The notes: generated by a model from the sequence alone, not told the origin. 64,000 nt of DNA from Yanghanlia sp047501535 (GCF_047501535.1 NZ_JAZDRJ010000007.1:124001-188000), one strand, 5' to 3'; positions 25,983 to 34,172 are shown, counted from the stretch's first letter. A program made the numbers and translations.

Positions 25983-26801
25983 ATGAACACAGTTATCGAT
26001 CCTGTCGTTGCTATGCCCGATGTGCAAAGCAGCGTGGATACGCGCCATATCCCCATCCAGCGTGTAGGTGTGAAGGGCGTTAAACATCCAATGATGATTG
26101 CTGCGGGCGATGAGGTTCTGCCCACGGTGGCCGATTGGGAGCTCACTGTTGCTTTGCCCGCGCACGAGAAAGGCACCCATATGTCGCGTTTTGTGGCCTT
26201 GCTGGATGCCTACCGTCGCAAGCCTATGACGCCCGTCTTGTTTGGTGAAATGGGCCAGGAAATGCTGACTCTGCTGGATGCCGAGCAAGGCGACATGCAA
26301 GCCCGTTTCGCCTATTTTCTGGAAAAAGTGGCGCCAGTGTCCGAGGTGAGCAGCCTGATGGATTACGAAGTGTCATGGAAATGCATGGCAAAGCGTAACC
26401 CAGTGGCGGGTGAGCCGGGCGCAGAATTCGAGCTTCAGGTATTGGTGCCGGTGACCAGCTTGTGCCCATGCTCCAAAGCCATTTCAGAATACGGCGCGCA
26501 TAACCAGCGTTCCCATGTTACCGTCACTGCGCGATTCAGCGACGCCGCCCTGGTCGATGTAAACGCCATCATCCGCAGTGTCGAGGCCCAGGCCTCTTGT
26601 GAACTGTGGGGCCTGCTCAAGCGTGCTGACGAGAAATTCGTGACAGAACGGGCTTACGAAAACCCCAAGTTTGTTGAAGATCTGGTGCGCGACGTGGCCG
26701 TGGCTGTGCGCGACATGCCTGGAGTGCTCACTTATCGCATTGAAGCCGAGAATTTCGAATCCATTCACAATCATTCCGCTTACGCGGAAGTGACGGGTTA
26801 G
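25983..26801 (+). CDS. folE2: GTP cyclohydrolase IB (FolE2)
   Basis: Converts GTP to 7,8-dihydroneopterin triphosphate, the first step of tetrahydrofolate (and queuosine) synthesis. The metal-flexible IB type is unrelated to FolE. 272 residues with RVGVKGVKHPMMI, LPAHEKGTHMSRFVALL, EVSWKCMAKRNP, the metal-site VPVTSLCPCSKAISEYGAHNQRS, and a C-terminal NFESIHNHSAYAEV. In several proteobacteria folE2 is induced by zinc starvation through Zur. I see no Zur-like palindrome in the 29-bp gap after dxs, so it may be the sole or constitutive enzyme here. Confidence 0.95.
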   Translation: MNTVIDPVVAMPDVQSSVDTRHIPIQRVGVKGVKHPMMIAAGDEVLPTVADWELTVALPAHEKGTHMSRFVALLDAYRRKPMTPVLFGEMGQEMLTLLDAEQGDMQARFAYFLEKVAPVSEVSSLMDYEVSWKCMAKRNPVAGEPGAEFELQVLVPVTSLCPCSKAISEYGAHNQRSHVTVTARFSDAALVDVNAIIRSVEAQASCELWGLLKRADEKFVTERAYENPKFVEDLVRDVAVAVRDMPGVLTYRIEAENFESIHNHSAYAEVTG

Positions 26802-26833
26802 CCACGCTTCAGCGGTAGGTTTACGCCTGTGGC

Positions 26834-26863
26834 TTAACATTGCCCAGGCTGTCATGCTAGAAT
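26834..26863 (+). promoter_or_regulatory. Promoter of the rpsF-priB-rpsR-rplI operon
   Basis: TTAACA (26834-26839), an 18-bp spacer and TAGAAT (26858-26863) preceded by TG at the extended -10 position. Transcription would begin near 26870, about 105 nt before the rpsF ATG. Confidence 0.65.
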
Positions 26864-26869
26864 GCTACG

Positions 26870-26974
26870 TTTCTTTGCTCGACTTGGCCGGTTTTTGGCT
26901 GGGCGGGCTGAGTTTCCGACGAGAGGGCTTAACACCAAGCCTTCTTTGGAATCATCCACAAGGAGTTATTACCT
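26870..26974 (+). promoter_or_regulatory. rpsF 5' leader, possible S6:S18 autoregulatory RNA
   Basis: The long leader between the promoter and rpsF contains G/U-rich sequence and a GGCTT/AAGCC hairpin (about 26926-26941), followed by AAGGAG before the ATG. Binding of the S6:S18 complex to its own rpsF leader is known in many bacteria. Whether this leader has the required bulged CCG geometry was not verified. Confidence 0.35.
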
Positions 26975-27349
26975 ATGCGCCACTACGAAGTAGTGTTTAT
27001 CGTGCATCCCGATCAAAGCGAGCAAGTGCCTGCCATGATCGAGCGCTATTCCGCCCAGATCACCGGCGGCGAAGGCGTTATTCACCGTGTTGAAGACTGG
27101 GGTCGCCGTCAACTGGCTTACCCTATTCAGAAGCTGGTTAAGGCCCACTACGTGTGCATGAATATCGAATGCGGTCAGACCGTTCTCGATGAGCTCGAGC
27201 ACGCATTCCGCTACAACGACGCCATTCTTCGCCACATGACCCTCAAGACCAAGAAGGCCCCCGCTGGTCCTTCCGTCATGATGAAGACTGTGGAACGCGA
27301 AGAAGCACGCAAGGCGAACGCCGAAGCGGCGAGCGCACAGTCGGAATAA
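26975..27349 (+). CDS. rpsF: 30S ribosomal protein S6
   Basis: Small-subunit platform protein that pairs with S18. 124 residues with the full S6 pattern: MRHYEVVFIVHPDQSEQVP, the conserved GGVIHRVEDWGRRQLAYPI-type strand (here EGVIHRVEDWGRRQLAYPI), KAHYVCMNIEC and FRYNDAILRHMTL. A charged Ala/Glu/Lys tail is typical of proteobacteria. An AAGGAG site precedes ATG 26975. First gene of the S6-PriB-S18-L9 operon. Confidence 0.97.
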   Translation: MRHYEVVFIVHPDQSEQVPAMIERYSAQITGGEGVIHRVEDWGRRQLAYPIQKLVKAHYVCMNIECGQTVLDELEHAFRYNDAILRHMTLKTKKAPAGPSVMMKTVEREEARKANAEAASAQSE

Positions 27350-27371
27350 ACGGCTGACTGGGCTGCCTGGC

Positions 27372-27689
27372 GTGAACCGGGTTTTACTGACGGCCTCGGT
27401 CGTCGAACTCCAGCCACTCAGGTATACCCCCGCTGGCGTAGCTGCTCTGGAACTCACCCTCGAACACGAGTCGGAAGTCCAGGAAGCAGGGCAGGCCCGC
27501 CGTGTTAATTTTCAGGCACGGGCCATCGCTCTCGGAGACACCGCCCATCTACTGGTCGATACCCCGTTGGGGGCTAGGCTGGAATTGGAAGGTTTTCTCG
27601 CCGCAACGCGCAAGGGTTCAGGCAGGCTTGTCCTGCATATCCAGAAGGCAAAGCGTTCATTCTCCGGCAGTGGCAACACAGTCGTGTAG
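27372..27689 (+). CDS. priB: Primosomal replication protein N (PriB)
   Basis: OB-fold single-stranded-DNA-binding protein of the PriA-PriB-DnaT restart primosome. 105 residues. The VLLTASVVELQPLRYTPAGV start, the LELTLEHES strand, and the RRVNFQARAIALG stretch match beta/gammaproteobacterial PriB. Start codon is GTG at 27372; no ATG gives the family N-terminus, and the ribosome site is weak. Position between rpsF and rpsR is the classic one. The pairing of replication restart with ribosomal genes is conserved, its reason unclear. Confidence 0.93.
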   Translation: MNRVLLTASVVELQPLRYTPAGVAALELTLEHESEVQEAGQARRVNFQARAIALGDTAHLLVDTPLGARLELEGFLAATRKGSGRLVLHIQKAKRSFSGSGNTVV

Positions 27690-27775
27690 CAGTAACAAAT
27701 TAGATGCTCGAGCCTGTCGCTCGATGTACGTAGAAACATACCGGGCCCGGCCCGGAAATCCAAGAGGCACATACC

Positions 27776-28051
27776 ATGGCTTTCTCCAGAAAAGGTAAGG
27801 ACAGAAAACGTAGGTTTTCCCAACAGAATCCGCTGTTCAAGCGCCGCAAATTCTGCCGTTTCACGGCAGCTGGCGTTGAAGAAATCGACTACAAGGATCT
27901 CGACACCCTGCGCGATTTCATCCAGGAAAACGGAAAGATCATTCCTGCGCGCCTGACAGGCACCAAGGCTCACTATCAGCGTCAGCTGGACACCGCTGTC
28001 AAGCGTGCCCGTTTCCTGGCTCTGCTGCCTTACACCGACAACCACAACTAA
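27776..28051 (+). CDS. rpsR: 30S ribosomal protein S18
   Basis: Binds 16S rRNA as a heterodimer with S6. 91 residues with KRRKFCRFTAAGVEEIDYKD, LRDFIQENGKIIPARLTGTK and the C-terminal QLDTAVKRARFLALLPYTD. A single cysteine is present in the KFCRF motif, so there is no zinc ribbon. ATG 27776; an 86-bp gap after priB. The N-terminus is a little longer than in E. coli. Confidence 0.97.
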   Translation: MAFSRKGKDRKRRFSQQNPLFKRRKFCRFTAAGVEEIDYKDLDTLRDFIQENGKIIPARLTGTKAHYQRQLDTAVKRARFLALLPYTDNHN

Positions 28052-28067
28052 TTCGGGGCCTATAGTC

Positions 28068-28523
28068 ATGCAAGTCATTCTGCTTGAAAAAGTCGCCAAT
28101 CTGGGCAACCTTGGCGATGTCGTGCGTGTGCGCGACGGTTTTGCCCGCAATTATCTGATCCCTCAAAAGATCGCCCGCCGTGCAACTGAATCTGCTTTGC
28201 AGGAATTCGAAGCGCGCCGTGCTGAACTCGAAAAGGCTCAGGTTGAGAAGCTGGCCGCTGCAGAAGCTGTGGCCGCCAAACTGGGCGATTACACCCTGAC
28301 CCTGACTGAAAAGGCGGGTGTAGATGGCCGTCTGTTCGGTTCAGTCGGCAATATCGATATCGCTGCTGGCTTGGTTAAGGCGGGTTTCGATACCATCGTC
28401 AAGACGCAAGTTCGTCTGCCCGAAGGCGCACTGAAGGCAGTGGGCGAATACCCCGTCAGCATCGTTCTGCATCCTGACGTCGCCGTCGAAATCAACGTGG
28501 TGATTCAGGGCGAAATGGCCTAA
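28068..28523 (+). CDS. rplI: 50S ribosomal protein L9
   Basis: Elongated protein of the L1 stalk base that limits frameshifting. 151 residues: N-terminal VILLEKVANLGNLGDVVRV, the family signature VRDGFARNYLIPQKIA, the long connecting helix, and the C-terminal rRNA-binding domain. ATG 28068, 16 bp after rpsR, is chosen over an upstream in-frame start that lies inside rpsR. Last gene of the ribosomal operon; hairpins follow. Confidence 0.97.
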   Translation: MQVILLEKVANLGNLGDVVRVRDGFARNYLIPQKIARRATESALQEFEARRAELEKAQVEKLAAAEAVAAKLGDYTLTLTEKAGVDGRLFGSVGNIDIAAGLVKAGFDTIVKTQVRLPEGALKAVGEYPVSIVLHPDVAVEINVVIQGEMA

Positions 28524-28539
28524 TTAGGCATACGCTCCG

Positions 28540-28572
28540 CGTGGTACATTCTGTTTAACCGGGTGTACCACG
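28540..28572. repeat. Inverted repeat downstream of rplI with a competing alternative stem
   Basis: CGTGGTACA (28540-28548) pairs with TGTACCACG (28564-28572). The overlapping CGCGTGG (28538-28544) can instead pair with CCACGCG (28578-28584), whose last base is the first base of the next terminator. Two mutually exclusive folds directly before a terminator suggest an RNA switch, but this is unproven. Confidence 0.5.
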
Positions 28573-28583
28573 TACTTCCACGC

Positions 28584-28614
28584 GAAAGCCGGTGCAAACC
28601 GGCTTTTCTTTTTT
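28584..28614 (+). terminator. Terminator after rplI
   Basis: AAAGCCGGT (28585-28593) / ACCGGCTTT (28598-28606) with a GCAA tetraloop, followed by TCTTTTTT. A strong intrinsic terminator located about 95 nt before dnaB. Confidence 0.85.
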
Positions 28615-28630
28615 GCCGTTCGTCCGGCGC

Positions 28631-28666
28631 TGCGCCGCCGGCCCCTTGCGGGCGGCGCACGCTTTT
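28631..28666 (+). terminator. Second, GC-rich terminator-like hairpin before dnaB
   Basis: TGCGCCGCC (28631-28639) / GGCGGCGCA (28651-28659) with an 11-nt loop, followed by CGCTTTT. The T run is short. It lies in tandem with the stronger hairpin upstream. Confidence 0.5.
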
Positions 28667-28707
28667 CCAACCAAACAGGACACTAAAGCGACCTTCAGGA
28701 GTCTTAG

Positions 28708-30087
28708 TTGGACAATGCTCTCATGCAAAGCGATCCGCAACTGGATTATCTGCGGATTCCCCCCCATTCGATCGAGGCCGAACAATCGGTGCTGGGCGGG
28801 CTGTTGTTGGATAATGCCGCATTCGACCGAGTCAGCGATGTGTTGGCCGAAGACGACTTCTATCGTTATGACCACCGCCTGATCTGGCAGCACATTTCTC
28901 GCCTTATCAACCTGTCGCGTCCTGCCGACGTTGTGACGGTGCACGAATCGCTGGCCACCAGCGGCAAGGGTGAAGAAATCGGCGGGCTGGCTTACCTGAA
29001 CGCCCTGGCGCACAACACACCGTCGGCGGCTAATATCCGTCGCTATGCTGAAATCGTGCGCGAGCGTTCAATGCTGCGCAAGCTGGTTACCATTGCCGAT
29101 GAAATCTCGGCTGCCGCATTCAACCCGCAAGGTAAAGAAGCGCGGCAATTACTAGATGAAGCAGAGTCCAAAGTCTTCCAAATCGCCCAGGAGGGCGCTA
29201 AGGGCAGTAAGGGTTTTCAGGAAATCCAGCCGCTGTTGGCGCAGGTGGTGGAACGGATCGACGAACTCTATCATCGTGAAGGCGACTCTGACGTTACCGG
29301 TGTGCCCACGGGGTTTTCTGACCTCGACCGCATGACATCCGGGCTGCAGCCGGGTGACTTGGTGATTGTTGCTGGCCGCCCCTCTATGGGGAAAACCTCT
29401 TTCTCCATGAATATCGGTGAATACGTCGCTATTGAGCAAGGGCTGCCTGTTGCGGTGTTTTCCATGGAAATGGGGGCGGTGCAGCTTGCGCAGCGAATTA
29501 TTGGTTCGGTGGGCTTGTTGGATCAGCACCGCATGCGTACCGGTAAATTGACAGCCGAAGATTGGCCGCGCCTGACACATGCCGTGCAGCGCGTTCAAGA
29601 AGCCCAGTTGTACATTGATGAGACCCCAGCCTTGTCGCCCAACGAGGTGCGCGCCCGTGCGCGACGCTTGGCACGGCAATGCGGCCAACTCGGGCTCATT
29701 ATCATCGACTACTTGCAGTTGATGTCGGGCAGTGGCGGGGGCGAAAACCGTGCGACCGAAATTTCTGAAATTAGCCGCTCGCTGAAAGCGTTGGCTAAGG
29801 AACTGAACTGCCCATTAGTGGCGCTATCGCAGCTTAACCGCAGCTTGGAACAGCGCCCCAATAAGCGCCCGGTGATGAGCGATTTGCGGGAATCCGGCGC
29901 GATTGAGCAGGACGCCGACGTGATTCTGTTCATTTACCGGGACGAAGTCTATAACCCGGATTCCCCAGATAAAGGCACGGCGGAAATCATTATCGGCAAG
30001 CAGCGTAACGGCCCCATTGGCACCGTGCGCCTGACCTTCCAAGGTTCGAGCACCCGCTTCCTGAACTTCACCTCGACAATGAGCTGA
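28708..30087 (+). CDS. dnaB: Replicative DNA helicase DnaB
   Basis: Hexameric 5'-3' helicase of the replication fork. 459 residues. The N-terminal collar contains PPHSIEAEQSVLGGLLLDN. The RecA-like C-terminal motor has Walker A GRPSMGKT at residues 223-230, LIIIDYLQLMSG, and GAIEQDADVILFIYRD with the arginine-finger region. The start is taken as TTG 28708 because AGGAG (28697-28701) lies 6 nt upstream; the alternative ATG 28723 is too far from it. Two hairpins lie upstream and no convincing promoter is visible between them and the gene, so part of its expression may come from read-through of the ribosomal operon. No intein. Confidence 0.95.
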   Translation: MDNALMQSDPQLDYLRIPPHSIEAEQSVLGGLLLDNAAFDRVSDVLAEDDFYRYDHRLIWQHISRLINLSRPADVVTVHESLATSGKGEEIGGLAYLNALAHNTPSAANIRRYAEIVRERSMLRKLVTIADEISAAAFNPQGKEARQLLDEAESKVFQIAQEGAKGSKGFQEIQPLLAQVVERIDELYHREGDSDVTGVPTGFSDLDRMTSGLQPGDLVIVAGRPSMGKTSFSMNIGEYVAIEQGLPVAVFSMEMGAVQLAQRIIGSVGLLDQHRMRTGKLTAEDWPRLTHAVQRVQEAQLYIDETPALSPNEVRARARRLARQCGQLGLIIIDYLQLMSGSGGGENRATEISEISRSLKALAKELNCPLVALSQLNRSLEQRPNKRPVMSDLRESGAIEQDADVILFIYRDEVYNPDSPDKGTAEIIIGKQRNGPIGTVRLTFQGSSTRFLNFTSTMS

Positions 30088-30131
30088 TCGGTCTGTTATG
30101 GGGCGGTGCGCCTATGCGCAAGCCCGGCACT

Positions 30132-31130
30132 TCAGGGCTGCGTCATGGCCAGGGCGGTTTCGTAAGCCGTACGTAGGGAAGCCGGGTCAGCAATACCTTG
30201 CCCGGCGATGGAATAGGCGGTGCCGTGGTCCACACTGGTACGGATGAAGGGTAGGCCGACCGTGACGTTGACGCCTTGTTCTACACCAAGATATTTGACG
30301 GGAATCAGCCCCTGGTCGTGATATTGCGCCACAACGATGTCGAATTCGCCCATGCGGGCGCGCATGAACACGGTGTCGCCGGGCCAGGGCCCACTGACAT
30401 CCAGCCCTTCGGCACGAGCCGCCTCAATGGCCGGGCTGATGATTTCGATTTCTTCGCGCCCGAAGCGGCCGTCTTCTCCAGCATGTGGGTTCAGGCCTGC
30501 AACTGCAATGCGTGGCCGTTGCAGCCCCGCCTGGCGGCAGGCGATATCGGCCAGCCGTATGGTGTCGAGTTCAGACTCAAACGTGATAAGGCCGGGCACA
30601 TCGGCTAGCGCTACATGAATGGTGACCAGCAGCACGCGTAGTTCGGGGTTGGCCAACATCATGGCGAAGCGGCTGGTGCCGCTGCGCTCAGCCAGGATTT
30701 CCGTATGGCCGGGGTAGTCTACCCCACCCATCTGCATGGCTTTTTTATTCAAAGGCGCCGTAACAATAGCGCGGATGCGCTGCGCCATGGCGTTGTCAAT
30801 GGCGTGGCACAGGTACTCATACGCGCCGCGACCCGCTTCGGCCTGAGCCTGACCCATGGGCAGGTTGTCGGGCAGAGGCTGCCAGCGGTTCAGTACAGGA
30901 ATGATGCTGGGGTCGCTGGGGCAGGCTTCCGGTTCGCTGATGATTTCCACCCGCAACAGAGCGTCCAGCCCCAGCTTGCTGACCGTATTCTGCATGACAC
31001 CGACATCGCCATACACAATGGAGGGTTCGGGCAGGCCGGCGGCAAAGGCTTTGACGATGATTTCCGGCCCGATGCCCGCCGCATCTCCCATCGTGAAACC
31101 CACAGGCAGCTGGTGTTTCTTGCGAACCAT
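30132..31130 (-). CDS. pdxA: 4-Hydroxythreonine-4-phosphate dehydrogenase
   Basis: NAD-dependent, metal-requiring enzyme of the DXP-dependent pyridoxal 5'-phosphate pathway. 332 residues with the family start PVGFTMGDAAGIGPEIIVKA, TAPLNKKAM, the metal-site YPGHTEILAERSG, GLNPHAGEDGRFGREE, QYHDQGLIPVKYLG, and the late TSVDHGTAYSIAG. All residues expected for a true PdxA are present. The gene is 11 bp from phoH and is probably cotranscribed with it. It converges on dnaB. Confidence 0.94.
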   Translation of the reverse strand: MVRKKHQLPVGFTMGDAAGIGPEIIVKAFAAGLPEPSIVYGDVGVMQNTVSKLGLDALLRVEIISEPEACPSDPSIIPVLNRWQPLPDNLPMGQAQAEAGRGAYEYLCHAIDNAMAQRIRAIVTAPLNKKAMQMGGVDYPGHTEILAERSGTSRFAMMLANPELRVLLVTIHVALADVPGLITFESELDTIRLADIACRQAGLQRPRIAVAGLNPHAGEDGRFGREEIEIISPAIEAARAEGLDVSGPWPGDTVFMRARMGEFDIVVAQYHDQGLIPVKYLGVEQGVNVTVGLPFIRTSVDHGTAYSIAGQGIADPASLRTAYETALAMTQP

Positions 31131-31141
31131 GGCAACCTCTC

Positions 31142-32965
31142 CTATAGGGCTTCGCTGGCGTAGTCGGCCAGACGGGAACGTTCGCCGCGCTGCAAGGTAA
31201 TGTGCCCAGCGTGCGGCCAGCCTTTAAAGCGATCGACGACATAGGTGAGCCCGGAACTGCCCTCGGTGAGATAGGGGGTGTCAATCTGGGCGATATTGCC
31301 CAGACAGACGATTTTGGTACCGGGGCCGGCACGCGTGACCAGGGTTTTCATCTGCTTGGGCGTGAGGTTCTGGGCCTCGTCGATGATTAGGTATTTATTC
31401 AGGAAAGTCCGGCCCCGCATGAAGTTCAGCGATTTCACCTTGATGCGCGAGCGTATGAGTTCCAGGGTGGATTGCTTGTTCCAGTCGGCTGTGCCGGAGT
31501 CGCTGGCCAGGTCGTGGCGGCCAGCACCCAGATGCAAGACTTCCAGATTGTCTTCCAGGGCGCCCATCCAAGGGGCCATTTTTTCTTCTTCAGTGCCGGG
31601 TAGAAAGCCGATGTCGTCGCCCACCGGCACGGTCGCGCGTGTGATGATGATTTCGCTGTAGCGGTTGCTTTCCAGGGTTTGCGCCAGACCGGCGGCCAGC
31701 GCCAACAGTGTTTTGCCCGTGCCTGCCTGACCCAGCAGCGAAACAAAATCGCAGTCCGGATTCATTAACAGGTTGAGAGCAAAATTCTGCTCACGATTAC
31801 GGGCGGTAATGCCCCATACGCTGTTGCGACCGTGGCTGTGATCACGCAGGGTGGACAGCACGGCAGACTTGCCGCTGACTTCACGTACCTGGGCTTGCAG
31901 AGGCATGTCGCCTTCCAGGTAGACGAACTGGTTGACCAGGAACTCGCTGCACAGCGGCCCCCTGATGCGGTAGTAGGTCACACCGCTTTGCTGCCAGGAC
32001 TCAACATCCTTGCCGTGCTTGAGCCAGAAGTTTTCCGGCAAAGGCATCACGCCGTCGTAAAGCAGATCGGAGTCGTCTAACACCCGGTCATTGCGGTAGT
32101 CTTCGGCTTCCATGCCCAGGGCGCGGGCTTTGAGACGGATGTTAATGTCTTTGGAAACCAGCACAACCGTGCGTTTGGGGTATTGAGCCTTCAAGGCATT
32201 GACCACCCCGAGAATGACGTGGTCGGCCTTGCCCACCGGCAGCTCTATGGGCAAAGAGATATCCAGGGCGGACGTTTGTAGGAGCAACTGGCCGAGCGCT
32301 TCCTGGTTGCCCAGGATATCGAGGTTGGCGCCTTTTTCTAGATCGGCGGTCTCGGTGACCAGGGCGTCGAGGAAACGGCTGACCTGGCGCGCATTGCGGG
32401 CGACTTCCGACATCCCCTTTTTATGATGATCGAGCTCTTCAAGCACGATCATTGGCAGGTAGATGTCGTGTTCCTCGAACTTGAACAAAGAATTGGAATC
32501 GTGCAGCAAGACGTTGGTGTCAAGCACGAAAAGCTTGCGCTGCGAGGCGGGCAGGCGAGCGCGTTTAGAGACGCGAGGGCTGCGTGCAGGTGGCTGGGTG
32601 GCGGCCGCCTGAGTTGTGGCGCTGGAGCTGACTACATCGGCCTGAGAGGCGTTCTCGACCGCCGATTCGATGGAAGTGGCAGGCGGTGTCGAACTGACGG
32701 GCGTGGCGGTTTTGGCCGCTGCGGTTTTTGGAGCGCTTGCTACAGCCTTTTTGGCGGCTGCTGTGGCTTTCACTGCGGTTTTAGCCGCTTGCTTCGCTGC
32801 GGTTTTCTTCACAGCCGTTTTCTTCACAGCCGTTTTTTTTGCGACGGTTTTGGTCGCCGCCTGTGCGGCGGGTGTGGCGTCTGCTGACGTTAACACCTCA
32901 ACGGTACTGCTTTCTTCTTTGGTGACCCGGTCACCCATGCGACTGGGAAGTTTTGGTAAAGGCAT
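31142..32965 (-). CDS. PIN-PhoH family ATPase with histone-H1-like N-terminal repeat
   Basis: PhoH2-type protein: PIN ribonuclease domain fused to a PhoH RNA-helicase-like ATPase. ATG 32965 has GGAG 9 nt upstream and gives 607 residues; a TTG five codons earlier is less likely. Residues about 25-90 are Ala/Lys repeats such as KKTAVKKTAVKKTAAK, like H1-type basic proteins. The PIN domain begins near 145 (FVLDTNVLLHDSNSL) and includes IVLEELDHHKKG. The ATPase has Walker A GQAGTGKTLLALA, LIIDEAQNLTP and LGNIAQIDTPYL. PIN-PhoH proteins are known as RNA-unwinding and RNA-cleaving enzymes. An A8 homopolymer (complement of 32833-32840) lies in the repeat. Confidence 0.88.
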   Translation of the reverse strand: MPLPKLPSRMGDRVTKEESSTVEVLTSADATPAAQAATKTVAKKTAVKKTAVKKTAAKQAAKTAVKATAAAKKAVASAPKTAAAKTATPVSSTPPATSIESAVENASQADVVSSSATTQAAATQPPARSPRVSKRARLPASQRKLFVLDTNVLLHDSNSLFKFEEHDIYLPMIVLEELDHHKKGMSEVARNARQVSRFLDALVTETADLEKGANLDILGNQEALGQLLLQTSALDISLPIELPVGKADHVILGVVNALKAQYPKRTVVLVSKDINIRLKARALGMEAEDYRNDRVLDDSDLLYDGVMPLPENFWLKHGKDVESWQQSGVTYYRIRGPLCSEFLVNQFVYLEGDMPLQAQVREVSGKSAVLSTLRDHSHGRNSVWGITARNREQNFALNLLMNPDCDFVSLLGQAGTGKTLLALAAGLAQTLESNRYSEIIITRATVPVGDDIGFLPGTEEEKMAPWMGALEDNLEVLHLGAGRHDLASDSGTADWNKQSTLELIRSRIKVKSLNFMRGRTFLNKYLIIDEAQNLTPKQMKTLVTRAGPGTKIVCLGNIAQIDTPYLTEGSSGLTYVVDRFKGWPHAGHITLQRGERSRLADYASEAL

Positions 32966-33001
32966 GGCCTTGAGCTCCAATGAGTACGGCTTGGGGGCGG
33001 A

Positions 33002-33463
33002 TCAGCTTTCGCGTACAGCCTGCAATACGGCATCAACGTGGCCGGGAACGCGCAAGCCGCGCCATTCGCGCAACAGCGTGCCATCGGCATTAATGAGAAA
33101 AGTGCTGCGCTCAATGCCGCGCACCTGCTTGCCATACATATTCTTCATTTTCATGACGCCAAACAGTTCGCACAAGGTTTCGTCGGGGTCGGAAATCAGC
33201 GCAAAAGGCAGCGCTTGCTTGGCACTGAAGTTTTCGTGCGATTTAAGCGAGTCGCGGGAGACCCCGATGATGCGCGCGCCAGCGGCGGTGAACTCTTCGT
33301 GGTGATCGCGAAAGCCCTGGGCTTGCGTGGTGCAACCCGGCGTGTTGTCTTTGGGGTAGAAGTACAGCACGGTCTTCTGACCCTTGAGCGACTCCAAAGA
33401 GATCTCGCCCTGCGTGGAGGCGGCGGTAAAAGAAGGAATCGGCTGTCCGACGGCAATCTGCAT
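33002..33463 (-). CDS. bcp: Thioredoxin-dependent peroxiredoxin (BCP/PrxQ)
   Basis: Reduces H2O2 and organic hydroperoxides in the cytosol. 153 residues with the thioredoxin-like core KTVLYFYPKDNTPGCTTQ; the peroxidatic Cys is residue 44. The resolving cysteine found five residues later in E. coli BCP is replaced (GCTTQAQG). Cys98 (DETLCELFG) is the only other cysteine, so the enzyme is either 1-Cys-like or uses an alternative resolving residue. The start overlaps the stop of the upstream Mth938-like gene by one base, so they are coupled. Confidence 0.92.
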   Translation of the reverse strand: MQIAVGQPIPSFTAASTQGEISLESLKGQKTVLYFYPKDNTPGCTTQAQGFRDHHEEFTAAGARIIGVSRDSLKSHENFSAKQALPFALISDPDETLCELFGVMKMKNMYGKQVRGIERSTFLINADGTLLREWRGLRVPGHVDAVLQAVRES

Positions 33464-33906
33464 TATTCAGCGTCCTGTGGAGGTATAAGGGCGACGACAA
33501 CGCGTCGGCCTTCTGACATGAGAATGTTGTAAGTACGCGCGGCGGCCGGGGTGGACATGGCTTCTACACCGATGCCCAGGCGCAGCAGCGGCGCAGTGAT
33601 GGACTGGGGCAACAAGCAATGACGGCTGCCGGTGCCTATCAGTACGACTTCGGTGTCGGTGTTGGCAGTAGGCGGCGTGTCATCGAGAAACGCCATGGGG
33701 TCGGCGGCAGCCTCTTGGATGCCCGCAATTTCCCGCAACGCAGCAAGCGTGAGCTGTTTGATGTCGTCGATAGGCCAGGGATGTATCGGCCCTTCGGGGC
33801 CGAAGTGCAGTGGGTTCTGATAGGGTTGGCCGTTGATTTCGACGTAACCCGCACCGTAAGCGGTAATTGTGTTCAGTCCGGGGTTGGATTCTTTCTGTAA
33901 TAGCAA
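33463..33906 (-). CDS. Mth938-like domain protein (DUF498/COG3737)
   Basis: Small cytosolic protein of the Mth938/NDUFAF3-like fold, of unproven function in bacteria. Its mitochondrial relative assists complex I assembly. The conserved segments ITAYGAGYVEINGQPY and LIGTGSRHCLLPQ are visible, with a C-terminal RTYNILMSEGRRVVVALI. The start is taken as TTG (complement of 33904-33906), because GGGAG lies 6-9 nt upstream and the product MLLQKESNPG fits the family. A TTG at 33963 would add 19 non-family residues. 147 residues. Coupled to bcp. Confidence 0.82.
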   Translation of the reverse strand: MLLQKESNPGLNTITAYGAGYVEINGQPYQNPLHFGPEGPIHPWPIDDIKQLTLAALREIAGIQEAAADPMAFLDDTPPTANTDTEVVLIGTGSRHCLLPQSITAPLLRLGIGVEAMSTPAAARTYNILMSEGRRVVVALIPPQDAE

Positions 33907-34114
33907 GAGTGGCTCCCTGTGAGACGGTTCTGGAGGTATCCGCAGCACCTGCTGGCGGCTCAATCGGCCCAGAGCGTCCCGTGTGGTTCATCATAGCGCA
34001 TGAGGGCGCACAGGGTACTGCGAAGCAGAGTGGCATCGTTTAAACTGGCACTATTTGCCGTCAACCTAGTCTTTACGCTAGATTAACGGGTTTGCTGCAG
34101 CGCAACCTGCGTGA

Positions 34115-34141
34115 TTGGCATACGACTTTCCAATTTATATT
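34115..34141 (+). promoter_or_regulatory. Candidate promoter of alaC-hom-thrC
   Basis: TTGGCA (34115-34120) and TATATT (34136-34141), each a good hexamer, but the 15-bp spacer is shorter than ideal. It would give a leader of about 25 nt before the alaC ATG. Confidence 0.35.
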
Positions 34142-34172
34142 TCCAACGCCCGTTTTCCCAATAAGGATCATC

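Noticed and set aside
34046..34059. TGGCAC...TTTGC resembling a sigma-54 promoter upstream of alaC
   Set aside because: The GG-to-GC spacing is two bases too short; sigma-54 promoters need a fixed spacing.
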